Assembly: GCF_026586805.1 (NCBI RefSeq)
Contig: NZ_JAPFHA010000005.1
Location: forward strand, 186,001 to 250,000
DNA length: 64,000 nt
Direction of reading: 5' to 3'
Source: Niveibacterium sp. 24ML
GTDB lineage: Bacteria; Pseudomonadota; Gammaproteobacteria; Burkholderiales; Rhodocyclaceae
Shown here: in pieces, positions 38,491 to 48,106 of the stretch
Numbering within the stretch: position 1 is the stretch's first letter
Layout of the letters: every line of letters begins with the position of its first letter
Notes under the pieces: model-generated
Told to the model about the DNA's origin: nothing
The model's database searches: none
The model's input: the letters and a program-made list of their open reading frames with translations, nothing else
Translations under genes and position numbers: made by a program

Positions 38491-41400
38491 ATGAATTCCG
38501 AGATGGATCTCGACATCGCCCCGCTGACTTGGGTCCGGGGCGAGATCGACGCTGCGCTTGCACGCGCACTGGAAGCACTCAATAAGGTGGAAGCGGGCGA
38601 GGATCGCAGCCAGCAGCTGCGGTTTGCCCAGAACCATGTCCACCAGGTTCAGGGCGCGCTTTCAGTCGTCGGTCTCGACGGCGTTACACAATTTGCCGAA
38701 GCGCTTGACGCTTGCTTCGCCAGCCTTGCCAGTGGAGAACTGGCGTATGCGGACGAGCATGTACCCTTGCTGCGCCGCGCGTTGATTGCGCTTGGCAATT
38801 ACCTTGCCGAGTTGCAGGACGGCGCACCGAATCAACCGCTTCGCCTTTATCCCCTGTACGCTGAAATTGCCGAAGCGCGCGGCGGTGAGGCACCGGGGCA
38901 GAGCGAGCTGTTCTTCCCGAATCTCTCGGCCCGGCCTGCGCTCGGCGCGCCGATTTCGCTCGCACCAGACCTTGCCGCGAAAGAGCTGCGCACCTCGCGT
39001 GCGCGCTTTGAAAAGGGTTTGCTGAGCTGGCTGCGTGAGCCTGGCTCCGACGCTGGTCCCCGCTTGATGTTGGTCGCCATCCAGCGGATCGCTCAGATCA
39101 ACCCGGCGCCGGGGGCGCAGGGCTTCTGGTGGTCTTCGATTGCCTTCTTTGAAGGGCTGGCCCAGCGCGCCATCAAGGCCGATCGGGAAGCGCAGCGCTT
39201 GTGTCGTCGTATCGATACACAGATGAAGCGCTTGCTCGAAGGCTCACATGTGGTGGCCGAGCGCTTGGTGCGTGATGTGCTGTTTCATGTTGCCAGTTCG
39301 GACATCAACACCGAACACGCGCGTGCTGTGCGTCAGGCCTTCCATCTTGATTCATTATTGCCTGGGCAAGGTGAAGCGCGGCTTGCCGAGACCCCGCTTG
39401 CACCGGTCCAGCGCGCCCTGCGTGAGGCAATCGATCACGCCAAGGAATCGTGGAACAAGTTTGCGGCTGGCTCTGCTGTGGGCTTGCCGCAGATGCAGGA
39501 CTATCTTGCCGCGGCGCGTGCGCCGCTGCAGACCTTGCACCAACCGGCCGTTGCTCGCCTGATTGAGGCTTTGCATGGTACAGCCACTTGGCTGCGCAAG
39601 GATCCACTCAAGTCCAGCGACGACCTCTCGATGGATGTGGCGACCGCGCTCTTGATCGCCGAGCAGGCGGTTGATCCGGTGTCGGCGCCAAGTCAGGACA
39701 TCCTGCAGCGTCAGGTTGATGCGTTGATCGCGCGACTTGCGGCACGTGAAGTGGGGCGCGACCCGGGTGAGCTTGACGAGCACCTGTTTGGCGAGAGCTC
39801 GCGGCGAGCACAGGAGCGCTTGTTCTTCAATCAACTTGCGCGTGAGATTCAGACCAGTCTTGGTCAAGTCGAACAGACGCTCGACACCTTCTTCCGCAAT
39901 CCGGCCAGCAAGAGCGCGCTGGCGGCACTAACCGCGCCGCTCAAGCAAGTGCAGGGCGCTTTCGCGATGCTTGGCGAAGTGGATGCCGCCGCGCTGGTGG
40001 CCAGCAATGCCGAGCGCGTCGAGCAACTTGCCCAAGCCGAGGCCGCTGAGCCAGAAGTGTGCGAGCAGATCGCGCACGAATTCTCCGCACTGGGATTTTT
40101 CGTTGAAGCGCTGCGTTTTGGCCCGGCGCGACTCGAGCGCTTCCTGACACCCGAAGGGGGCGCGGTAGCACCGGAAGCGCCGGCGACGATCGAAGCCGAA
40201 GTTCGCCAACAAAGCCGCGAAACCCAGCAGCTCATCCAGCAACTGGCCGAAGCGCCGGCTGATCAGAAGGTCCGCGACGAGCTCAAGCAAAACCTTGAAA
40301 CCCTGCGCGATGACGCGGCCTTGCTTGCGGATACCAAGCTCGAGCAGCAGGCACGTGAGGCGCTTGCGGCGCTCAAGACGGGCGATGACTCCGGCAGGGT
40401 TCAGGAAGCGGTTGCTGCGATCGCGCCGGCGCCTGCACCCGAGCAGTCAGCCGAAACAGCCCGGCTGATTGCCGCAAGCGAAGACGAAGTCGATGCGGAA
40501 CTTCTCGCGATCTTCCTCGAAGAAGCCCACGAAGTCCTTGAAACGATCCGCTCGAACGGAGAAGCCGCTGAGCGCGAACCGCACAACCACGAGAACATCG
40601 TCACCGTGCGGCGTGGCTTCCACACCCTCAAGGGTTCGAGTCGCATGGTCGGTCTCAACGAGTTTTCGGAACCCGCGAAGGCCGTTGAGTTCGCCCTGAA
40701 TCGTTGGCTTCAGCAGGAACGCGATGCCACGCAGCCCTTCCTTGAGTTGGTGGCGCACGCGCACCAATTGTTCTCGGACTGGGTTGCCCAGCTTGAAGCG
40801 GGTGGTTCAACCTGGCGCGATGCCAGCGCCCTGATCAACCGGGTTCAGGCTCTCGAAGCCCTGCTCGATGGTGTGACGCCTGCGCCGCAGCCGGCACTGA
40901 CCAGCGCAGCGCCTGATTTAGTGCCCGCAGAGCCAGTACCCGCAGACCCGGCGCCTTTGGCGCCGTCGCAGGATCATGCGCAAAGCACTAGCGGTTTTGG
41001 TGAGTTTGATCTGGAACTCGATTCCGGCCAACCTGAGTTGGACCTAGCGGCAACTCTGCTCGCTCCGGTCGCTGATGCTGCCGAACGAGAAGAACTTTCT
41101 AGCGTCGATCTGACGGCGACCTTGCTCGCACCTTTTGACGAGGCCATTGAACAAGCGCAGCCGGCACCGTCGCTGCTGCCCGAGATGGACGAGCTCAGCG
41201 CAGAGAGCATTGACCACGAAGAAGTCTTTGATCTGACCGCCAGCCTTACCGGACCTGACGACCTTGAGTCGCTGACGCGCGAACCGGAGCCGGAAGTCGA
41301 GGTCCCTGACATGCTGGCGCCTTTCGAGGCACCGGCGCAGCCGCAACCGCACTCGGCGCTTGACCCGACCGAGCTCGACTTCAACCTGGAAGAGGTTGAG

Positions 41401-44400
41401 CTGACCGACGAAGAAGCCATGCCTTCGCGGGCCAACGAAGAGGAGATGGATCTCACGGCGACCTTGTTGGCGCCGCTTGAGATGCGCGAAGCATTCCTCA
41501 ACCCGCCTCAAGAAGAAGCGCCGGTTCAAGCGCCGGATGTCGAGGCATTGCCGGTGCTGGATCTGACGCTTGACGCAGGTGAGGAGCCGAAGCCGGTTGA
41601 GCCGGCGCAGGTTGCCGAGGCGCCGCTGCATCTGCCGCCGCCGGAGTCGGAGCTAACCGCACTGGGCCAGGATCTTCCCGAACCTGAGTATGCGCCCCCG
41701 CCAGTTAGCCTTGAGCTCGCCGTACCGGAAGCGGCCGGCGAGCAGGCGTCAGGTGTTCTTGAGCCGGTTGCCGAAGTGCTACCGGAGCCTCCGGTGCAGA
41801 CCTCGCTTGATGCGGTCGAGCTTGAGGTCGCCGACGAACTGCCCATCATTGAGCCCGCAGCGCCGCAGGCAGTGGATGAAGGTACGGATGAGGCGAGCAT
41901 CGCCGAGTTGGCGGCGCTCGATGACGTGGGCACTACGCAGCTCGAAGGCAGCGAGCCTCAAGTGCCAGCCGAGCTGATTGAGCCGGTCGATCTGGCGCTA
42001 GACCCCGCGGGTCTGGATGACCACGAGTTCGACGATCTTGACGTGATCGACTCGGTTGCGGGTGATCTGAAGCTCGATGAGCCGGAACCCGTTGCCATTC
42101 CTGAGCCAGACCTCGTGCGCCTTGGTACCACCGAGATCTCGCGTCAGTTGTTCGACCTCTACATTGCCGAGGCCCACCAGCATGTAGGTACGCTGCGTGA
42201 GGAGTTGCCGCGATTCCAGTACAACCCTGTGCTCGTGCCGCAAGAGCCGGTGATCCGCGCCGCACACACACTAGGCGGCATCTCTGGCACGGCGCGTGTC
42301 GATTCGGTCCGTGCGCTCGCCAAGGCGCTTGAACATGCGCTTGCGCGTTTGCATCTCGCCAATGTTGCACCGACGCCCGATCAGGCCGATCTGTTCGCAG
42401 CAACTGGTGTTCGGCTCGATGCGATGGTGGCTGAGATCGATGCCCGGATGCTGCCCTTGGCAACCCCCGAACTCGTTGATGCGCTGGAAGGCTTGACGCC
42501 TTTCACCGAGATCGAAGAGACCGTCGACGACGCAACTCAGGCGCTCTCCGACATCGAATCGAGCACGCTTTCTGTGACACCTGCGCCAGAGGTCGTGGCG
42601 GAAGAAGAAAGCATCGCAGCCGAGCCGGTTGCAATCGAACCCGCGTTGGAGTCCCTTGGCGCTGCGTCGCAGCTCGAGTCGGATACCCTTGTCAGCCCGA
42701 TTGCCGCGCCTGAAGCGCCAGAGCCCGAGCGGACGGTGGTTCATGATGAACTTGACGATGACCTCTTGCCGATCTTCTTTGAGGAAGCTGAAGAGCTGAT
42801 TCGTGACCTGTCGTCCGAAGCGCGCAAGCTGCACGATCCGGCCGAGCAGGAAGAGGGTGCCAAGGCGGTTGCCCGTCTGCTTCACTCGATCAAGGGTAGC
42901 GCGCGGATGGCTGGCGCGATGAACCTTGGCGAGTATGTGCACGGCCTTGAGAACCGCTTGATCCATGCACGCGACGCCGCTGTGCCGGGTGCTCATCTCG
43001 CGGACGAGGTCGAGAACGGGATCGATACGATCGGCCATATGATCCAGCGTATGCAGCGCGGTGAACCGGCTGTGGCGCCGCATGTCGCGCCGGTGGCCGC
43101 AGCCGCCCATGCGCCAGAGGCGACACCCGCTGCGCCGTCGGGCGCATCGCAAGCGGCTGCAGCACCGGCAAGCAAGCCAGCAGTGCCGGCTTCCGTCTTG
43201 CTGGACGAGGCGGAAGCCCAGGCCGGGCCGCGCGCGACCTTGCGCGTGCGCTCCGACATGGTTGACCGTTTCGTCAACGAGGCTGGCGAAATCTCGATCG
43301 CGAGAACACGAATCGAGGGCGAACTGCGCACCCTTCGGCGCTCGTTGCTGGATCTGACCGAGAACGTGATCCGTTTGCGCAATCAGTTGCGCGAAGTCGA
43401 GATCGCCGCCGAAACGCAGATGCAGACGCGTGCGGCGCAGGCCGAGCACAACCACGAAGACTTCGACCCGCTGGAATTCGACCGCTTCACCCGCTTCCAG
43501 GAATTGACGCGGATGATGGCCGAGTCAGTCGGCGACGTGACGACGATCCAGCAGAACCTGCTGAAGAACCTTGATGCCGCAGACACGGCGCTGCATGTTC
43601 AGGGCCGCCTCTCGCGCGATCTGCAGCAGGCGCTGATGGGCGTGCGAATGGTTCCCTTCGAAGAGCTCACCGATCGCCTGTATCGCGTGGTTCGGCAGAC
43701 GGCCAAGGAGCTGGGCAAACGCGCCAACCTCGACATCCGTGGCGGCAGCATCGAAATCGACCGGGGCGTGCTCGACAAGATGACCGCGCCGATCGAACAC
43801 TTGCTGCGTAACGCAGTGGCGCACGGCCTTGAAACGCCGGAAGAGCGCCGCGCTGCGAACAAGCCTGAAATCGGCCAGATCTCCTTGTCGGTATACCAGC
43901 GCAGCAATGAGGTCGGGATTGAGCTTGCCGACGATGGCCGCGGCCTGGACTTCGACGGTATCCGCAAGCGTGCCGAGGCGCGTGGCTTCCTCGCCGCCGG
44001 CGAGGCCGCCAGTGAAGCGCGTCTGACTCAGTTCATCTTCGAGGCGGGCTTCACGACCGCCGACAAAGTCTCGGAAGTGGCCGGGCGCGGCGTCGGCATG
44101 GACGTGGTCAAGAGCGAAACGACCGGTGTCGGCGGCCGGATCGACATCAGCTCGGTGACGGGGCAGGGTGCGAAGTTTGTGGTGCACCTGCCGCTGACGC
44201 TGGCGGTGACGCAGGCGCTACTGGTTCGCTCCGGCGAGCGCACCTTCGCGATTCCGTCGAACATGGTTGAACAGGTTCTCGAACTCAAGCAGGAAGCGCT
44301 TGATGAGATGCGTGCCGAGGGGAGTGCGACCTGGAAAGACCAGAAGTACCCGTTCCACTACCTGCCCCGCCTGCTCGGCGATGGCAAGTCGCAGCCGGTG

Positions 44401-45051
44401 GCCGGACGCTTCCATTGGGTGCTTTTGCTGCGCGTCGGCACCAACGCGATTGCGTTGTACATCGACGAGTTGCGGGGCAACCAGGAAGTCGTGGTCAAGA
44501 ACGCCGGGCCGCAGTTCACCCGCCTGCAAGGCTTCTCGGGTGCAACCGTGCTGGCGGACGGCGAGGTTTCGCTGATCATCAACCCGGTGGTGCTTGCCGA
44601 GTTGCAGCAGACCGCGCTGGCTCAGGCCGAAGCTGCTGTTGCGGCCGGCGAGACGGTAGTCGAGACGGTCCGCGAGATTGCCTACGTGCCGACCGTGATG
44701 GTGGTCGACGATTCGCTCACGGTGCGCAAGATTACCAGCCGCCTGCTCGAACGCGAAGGCTATCGCGTCGTGACCGCGAAGGACGGTGTCGATGCGCTGG
44801 AGCAGTTGGTCGAAACGATGCCGGACGTGATGCTGCTCGACATCGAGATGCCGCGTATGGACGGTTACGATCTGACGCGCAACATCCGCGCCGACGAACG
44901 TCTGCGTCCGCTGCCGATCATCATGATTACCTCGCGCATGGCAGACAAGCACCGCAACTACGCCTTCGAGATCGGGGTGAACCACTACCTCGGCAAGCCG
45001 TACAACGAAGAGGAGTTGCTGGGTTTGATCAAGGGCTTTGTGGCACGCTGA
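38491..45051 (+). CDS. chpA: Pil-Chp hybrid histidine kinase ChpA (PilL)
   Basis: This 2186-aa CheA-like kinase is the centre of Pil-Chp signalling and passes phosphate to PilG and PilH. Possible phospho-His sites are His51 (HQVQG, atypical), His711 (HTLKGSSRMVG), His1259 (HTLGGISG, Lys replaced) and His1465 (HSIKGSARMAG). A related segment near 490 lacks His. A disordered acidic Pro-rich linker (about 780-1240) holds a repeated DLTATLLAP-like motif (851, 873, 914, 987). The kinase core has an N box near 1774 and DDGRG near 1814, then a CheW-like domain, then a receiver domain (Asp2117, KPY near 2168). No pilK or chpB follows. Confidence 0.95.
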   Translation: MNSEMDLDIAPLTWVRGEIDAALARALEALNKVEAGEDRSQQLRFAQNHVHQVQGALSVVGLDGVTQFAEALDACFASLASGELAYADEHVPLLRRALIALGNYLAELQDGAPNQPLRLYPLYAEIAEARGGEAPGQSELFFPNLSARPALGAPISLAPDLAAKELRTSRARFEKGLLSWLREPGSDAGPRLMLVAIQRIAQINPAPGAQGFWWSSIAFFEGLAQRAIKADREAQRLCRRIDTQMKRLLEGSHVVAERLVRDVLFHVASSDINTEHARAVRQAFHLDSLLPGQGEARLAETPLAPVQRALREAIDHAKESWNKFAAGSAVGLPQMQDYLAAARAPLQTLHQPAVARLIEALHGTATWLRKDPLKSSDDLSMDVATALLIAEQAVDPVSAPSQDILQRQVDALIARLAAREVGRDPGELDEHLFGESSRRAQERLFFNQLAREIQTSLGQVEQTLDTFFRNPASKSALAALTAPLKQVQGAFAMLGEVDAAALVASNAERVEQLAQAEAAEPEVCEQIAHEFSALGFFVEALRFGPARLERFLTPEGGAVAPEAPATIEAEVRQQSRETQQLIQQLAEAPADQKVRDELKQNLETLRDDAALLADTKLEQQAREALAALKTGDDSGRVQEAVAAIAPAPAPEQSAETARLIAASEDEVDAELLAIFLEEAHEVLETIRSNGEAAEREPHNHENIVTVRRGFHTLKGSSRMVGLNEFSEPAKAVEFALNRWLQQERDATQPFLELVAHAHQLFSDWVAQLEAGGSTWRDASALINRVQALEALLDGVTPAPQPALTSAAPDLVPAEPVPADPAPLAPSQDHAQSTSGFGEFDLELDSGQPELDLAATLLAPVADAAEREELSSVDLTATLLAPFDEAIEQAQPAPSLLPEMDELSAESIDHEEVFDLTASLTGPDDLESLTREPEPEVEVPDMLAPFEAPAQPQPHSALDPTELDFNLEEVELTDEEAMPSRANEEEMDLTATLLAPLEMREAFLNPPQEEAPVQAPDVEALPVLDLTLDAGEEPKPVEPAQVAEAPLHLPPPESELTALGQDLPEPEYAPPPVSLELAVPEAAGEQASGVLEPVAEVLPEPPVQTSLDAVELEVADELPIIEPAAPQAVDEGTDEASIAELAALDDVGTTQLEGSEPQVPAELIEPVDLALDPAGLDDHEFDDLDVIDSVAGDLKLDEPEPVAIPEPDLVRLGTTEISRQLFDLYIAEAHQHVGTLREELPRFQYNPVLVPQEPVIRAAHTLGGISGTARVDSVRALAKALEHALARLHLANVAPTPDQADLFAATGVRLDAMVAEIDARMLPLATPELVDALEGLTPFTEIEETVDDATQALSDIESSTLSVTPAPEVVAEEESIAAEPVAIEPALESLGAASQLESDTLVSPIAAPEAPEPERTVVHDELDDDLLPIFFEEAEELIRDLSSEARKLHDPAEQEEGAKAVARLLHSIKGSARMAGAMNLGEYVHGLENRLIHARDAAVPGAHLADEVENGIDTIGHMIQRMQRGEPAVAPHVAPVAAAAHAPEATPAAPSGASQAAAAPASKPAVPASVLLDEAEAQAGPRATLRVRSDMVDRFVNEAGEISIARTRIEGELRTLRRSLLDLTENVIRLRNQLREVEIAAETQMQTRAAQAEHNHEDFDPLEFDRFTRFQELTRMMAESVGDVTTIQQNLLKNLDAADTALHVQGRLSRDLQQALMGVRMVPFEELTDRLYRVVRQTAKELGKRANLDIRGGSIEIDRGVLDKMTAPIEHLLRNAVAHGLETPEERRAANKPEIGQISLSVYQRSNEVGIELADDGRGLDFDGIRKRAEARGFLAAGEAASEARLTQFIFEAGFTTADKVSEVAGRGVGMDVVKSETTGVGGRIDISSVTGQGAKFVVHLPLTLAVTQALLVRSGERTFAIPSNMVEQVLELKQEALDEMRAEGSATWKDQKYPFHYLPRLLGDGKSQPVAGRFHWVLLLRVGTNAIALYIDELRGNQEVVVKNAGPQFTRLQGFSGATVLADGEVSLIINPVVLAELQQTALAQAEAAVAAGETVVETVREIAYVPTVMVVDDSLTVRKITSRLLEREGYRVVTAKDGVDALEQLVETMPDVMLLDIEMPRMDGYDLTRNIRADERLRPLPIIMITSRMADKHRNYAFEIGVNHYLGKPYNEEELLGLIKGFVAR

Positions 45052-45072
45052 GCGAAGCCAATGCCAACGAAA

Positions 45073-45105
45073 ACGCCGCCCGGTCGCAGACCCGGCGGCG
45101 TTTTT
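45073..45105 (+). terminator. Terminator of the Pil-Chp operon
   Basis: ACGCCGCC and GGCGGCGT pair around a partly paired loop and are followed by a T-run, 21 bp after the chpA stop. It closes the pilG-chpA transcript and also separates it from the convergent kinase gene. Confidence 0.8.
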
Positions 45106-45155
45106 CTTGGTCGGTGCAACAGCGCAGGCATGCCTGCGCGTGCCACCGGCGGGCG

Positions 45156-46142
45156 TCAGACCACCAGCGGTCCTTCATCCATCAGCGCAATCTGTTCGCG
45201 CAAGGCGAGGATCTGGTCTTGCCACCAGCGCGGCGTGGCAAACCAGGGGAAGGCGGCCGGGAAGGCGGGGTCGTCCCAACGGCTGGCAATCCAGGCTGCG
45301 TAGTGGAGCAGCCTGAGCGTGCGCAGCGCTTCGATCAGATGCAACTCGCGACGATCGAGATCGGCGAAGTCCTCGTAGCCGGCCAGCAAGTCGCACAGTT
45401 GTCTTTGCTGCGATTCACGCTCGCCCGACAGCAGCATCCAGAGATCCTGAATGGCCGGGCCGCTACGGGCGTCGTCGAAGTCAACGAAGTGCGGCCCCGC
45501 GTCGGTCCACAGGATGTTGCTCGAATGGCAATCACCGTGGATGCGCTGGCTTGCAATGCCGCCCGCTCGGTCGTAACAGCGTTGGACCCCCGCCAAGGCG
45601 TGAGCGACGGTCGTGTTCCAGCTGTCGAGCAAATCACTCGGAACGCATTGATGTGCAGCGATCCAGTCCCGCGGTGCGGCGCCGAAACTGGCAATGTCCA
45701 GCGCGGGGCGGTGTTCGAAGCGCCGGGTGGTGCCCCGCGCGTGGATGCGGCCGATGAAGCGGCCGATCCATTCGAGCACCTTCGGGTCGTCCAGCTCGGG
45801 CGAGCGCCCGCCCCGCCGGGGGAATAGCGCGAAGCGAAAACCGCCATGGGTGAACAGGGTGTGGCCGTCAAACACCAGGGGCGCGACGACCGGGATTTCG
45901 GCTTCCGCCAACTCGGCCGAGAACGCGTGCTCCTCCAGGATCTGCGCATCGCTCCAGCGCCCGGGGCGGTAGAACTTGGCGACCAAGGGCCCGGCATCTT
46001 CGATCCACACCTGCCAGACCCGGTTCTCGTAGCTGTTGAGCGCCTGAAGTCGGCCGTCGGCACGCAGTCCAACCGACTCCACCGCATCGAGCAGGGTATC
46101 GGGTGTCAGCCGTGCATACGGGTGGAGGCTTTCGGGTGTCAT
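45156..46142 (-). CDS. srkA: SrkA/YihE-like serine/threonine kinase
   Basis: The 328-aa protein has the aminoglycoside-phosphotransferase-like fold of stress response kinase A: LNSYENRVWQVW (glycine-loop region), the ATP-site VAKFYRPGRW (about 66-75), the catalytic loop HGDCHSSNILW and the metal motif VDFDDARSG. SrkA protects E. coli from stress-induced death, probably by phosphorylating proteins. The ATG at 46142 (MTPESLHPY) matches family starts. It converges with chpA and is not part of the Pil operon. Confidence 0.92.
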   Translation of the reverse strand: MTPESLHPYARLTPDTLLDAVESVGLRADGRLQALNSYENRVWQVWIEDAGPLVAKFYRPGRWSDAQILEEHAFSAELAEAEIPVVAPLVFDGHTLFTHGGFRFALFPRRGGRSPELDDPKVLEWIGRFIGRIHARGTTRRFEHRPALDIASFGAAPRDWIAAHQCVPSDLLDSWNTTVAHALAGVQRCYDRAGGIASQRIHGDCHSSNILWTDAGPHFVDFDDARSGPAIQDLWMLLSGERESQQRQLCDLLAGYEDFADLDRRELHLIEALRTLRLLHYAAWIASRWDDPAFPAAFPWFATPRWWQDQILALREQIALMDEGPLVV

Positions 46143-46194
46143 GGCAGATCCAGTGGCGGAGTCCGCACACCTTACCATCGACCGATCTGCCGGT

Positions 46195-47043
46195 TCAGGG
46201 ATTGCACAGGGGGCAGCGCAGTGGGCTGGCGTAGCCTGGAATCAAGCGGTCGATCTGATGTGCGCAGCAGAGGCAGCGCCAGCGCCGCCCGAGGGACTCA
46301 GAGCTTGGAAAGCCACACGCAGCGCAAGGGCGCCCGCGCATTGGAACGGGCTCGCCAAATCCGGGCGCGGCACAGGCCGGGCACGCCGAGCGCAGGCGAT
46401 TGGCGAGCCGCCATGCGGCGCGTTCAATATGCCGCATCCGGGTTGGATTCAGGTGTGCCCGCAGCTCGCTGCGCAGTTCGGCCGCACCGTGCCGCTTGAG
46501 CGTAATCGCCACCGCATCGCGCAGCGCCTGGGTGTTGGTGATGGCGGTGTGCGCCGAGATCAGTGACTCGGGTGCTGCAACCATCAGGCCGTGCGCCGGG
46601 AAGCGGAAGCGCTCGAGTAGCCCGTCGAGCTCAGAGAGACGGGTGAGGCGCTGCGTGAGGTGCATCGGGCGCAGGCTGATGCTGCTGACGGTGAGTTCGA
46701 AGCCGCTGCGGGCCTCGTGCCAGCGCAGGTATTCAAGATTGACCGAGAGCCAGGGAATCGACGGGTGCGGGCCGAAGCTGCCTTCGGATGCGACGACGAT
46801 CTGCACATCCGCGTGCGCCTTGAGGGCGGCACTGACCTTCGCCGAGAGCGCGGCAAGTGCGCCCTCGGGGCGCGGCACGGTCATGCTGAAGGTGCCGAAG
46901 CGGTCGGTATCGATCGGCAGCTCCTTGATCTCGACGCCCAAGGCGGGGCCGAGCGCGGCCCCGATGGCCAGGCCCTTGCGGTGCAGGGTCGGGATGACGA
47001 GGGTCTGGCCCTGCCACCGGCTCGCGATGCGGGTCCCAATCAT
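46195..47043 (-). CDS. Conserved protein with C-terminal zinc ribbons (DUF6671-like)
   Basis: The 282-aa protein has a globular N-terminal domain (LVIPTLHRKGLAIGAALG, VVASEGSFGPHPSIPW) and a C-terminal Cys-rich part with four CxxC pairs (CPACAA, CAACGF, CLCCAH, CPLCNP) that should bind two zinc ions. It resembles DUF6671 proteins, whose function is unknown; this assignment is from memory. Its ATG overlaps the stop of the SbtA-like permease gene by four bases, so it is translationally coupled and may assist or regulate the permease. Confidence 0.75.
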   Translation of the reverse strand: MIGTRIASRWQGQTLVIPTLHRKGLAIGAALGPALGVEIKELPIDTDRFGTFSMTVPRPEGALAALSAKVSAALKAHADVQIVVASEGSFGPHPSIPWLSVNLEYLRWHEARSGFELTVSSISLRPMHLTQRLTRLSELDGLLERFRFPAHGLMVAAPESLISAHTAITNTQALRDAVAITLKRHGAAELRSELRAHLNPTRMRHIERAAWRLANRLRSACPACAAPGFGEPVPMRGRPCAACGFPSSESLGRRWRCLCCAHQIDRLIPGYASPLRCPLCNP

Positions 47044-48017
47044 GTCCAGACCCGGTTGACCACAGCGGTGTAGAGCGGGATTCCGATCAGGATGTTGAAC
47101 GGAAAGGTCAGCCCAAGCGCCATGCCAAAGTAGAGCCCGGGCCGCGCTTCAGGGATGGCCTCGCGAACGACCGCCGGTACCACGATGTAGGAGGCACTTG
47201 CCGCGAGCACGGCGAGCAGGATGGCATCGCCCGCCGGCAATCCCAGCAGCGCGGCCAGGCCGATGGCGAGCCCGGCGTGCGCAAGCGGGCTCAACAGCCC
47301 GTAGGCGATCAGCAGGGGTGAGGTGCCCCGCAGGCCGCCCAGGTTGCGCGCCACAGTGAGGCCCATGTCCATCAGGAACAAGGCGAGCATGCCCTTGAAC
47401 AGGTTGCCCGAGAAAGGCTCCATGACGGCCTTGCCGCTTTCGCCTGTCAGCACGCCGATTGCCAGGCTACCCAGCAGCAGCATCTGGTTTCCGTCGGTCA
47501 ATGCCTCACGCAGCAGCCCGCCCGGCGTGTGCGCATGGGCGCTTGCGTCGGCCTTGCCCTCGACGCGCCGCACATGGGCCGCGAGCGCCACCGCCATGAT
47601 GATCGCCGGCGTTTCCATCAGCGTCAGCGCGACCGCCATGTGGCCGCCGAAGTCGATGTCGTTGCGCGAGAGGAACTGCGTCGCGGCGATGAAGGTAACC
47701 GCGCTGACCGAGCCGTAAGTCGCCGCGATCGCCGCCGCGTCGTAGCGCGAAACCAGCCGGGCAAGCAGCATGTAGCCGATGGCCGGGATCACCAGCGCCA
47801 GCAGCAGGGCCGCGCCAAGCGCGATCAGCACATCCGGACCGAGGCCGCTCTTGGCCAGGGCAAAGCCGCCCTTCAAGCCCACCGACATCAGCAGGTAGAG
47901 CGAAAGGAACTTCGCAATCGCCGGCGGGATCTCGAGGTTGGAGCGCAGCGCGCCAGCAATGATGCCGAAGACAAAAAAGAGGATCGCGGGGTCAAGCAGA
48001 TTCTGCAAGGCGGACAT
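47040..48017 (-). CDS. SbtA-like sodium-dependent bicarbonate permease
   Basis: The 325-aa inner-membrane protein has about ten helices and family motifs: LLDPAILFFVFGIIAGALRS, FLSLYLLMSVGLKGGFAL, YGSVSAVTFIAATQFL and LPAGDAILLAVLAASASYIV. SbtA family members take up bicarbonate with Na+. Start ATG 48017 (MSALQNLLD); a seven-codon extension is unlikely. It is divergent from a LysR regulator across 89 bp and coupled to the zinc-ribbon gene. A beta-carbonic anhydrase is encoded at 13609. Confidence 0.88.
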   Translation of the reverse strand: MSALQNLLDPAILFFVFGIIAGALRSNLEIPPAIAKFLSLYLLMSVGLKGGFALAKSGLGPDVLIALGAALLLALVIPAIGYMLLARLVSRYDAAAIAATYGSVSAVTFIAATQFLSRNDIDFGGHMAVALTLMETPAIIMAVALAAHVRRVEGKADASAHAHTPGGLLREALTDGNQMLLLGSLAIGVLTGESGKAVMEPFSGNLFKGMLALFLMDMGLTVARNLGGLRGTSPLLIAYGLLSPLAHAGLAIGLAALLGLPAGDAILLAVLAASASYIVVPAVVREAIPEARPGLYFGMALGLTFPFNILIGIPLYTAVVNRVWT

Positions 48018-48071
48018 GTTCGAAGGCCTGGTTCGCAAGTGGCTGCGATCTTAGGCAAAGGATGGCATCAT

Positions 48072-48087
48072 GAAAAATCGATTTCTC
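48072..48087. promoter_or_regulatory. Candidate LysR operator between permease and regulator genes
   Basis: A palindrome centred on AAATCGATTT, extended as GA-N-AAATCGATTT-N-TC, lies in the 89-bp divergent gap, 20 bp before the regulator start. Its place and symmetry fit an autoregulatory LysR site. This is inference only. Confidence 0.35.
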
Positions 48088-48106
48088 TGATGCAAGCCAT
48101 AGTGCG

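Noticed and set aside
36442..38643. Minus-strand open frame of 733 codons opposite pilJ
   Set aside because: Antisense shadow; His/Arg/Leu-rich with no known domain.
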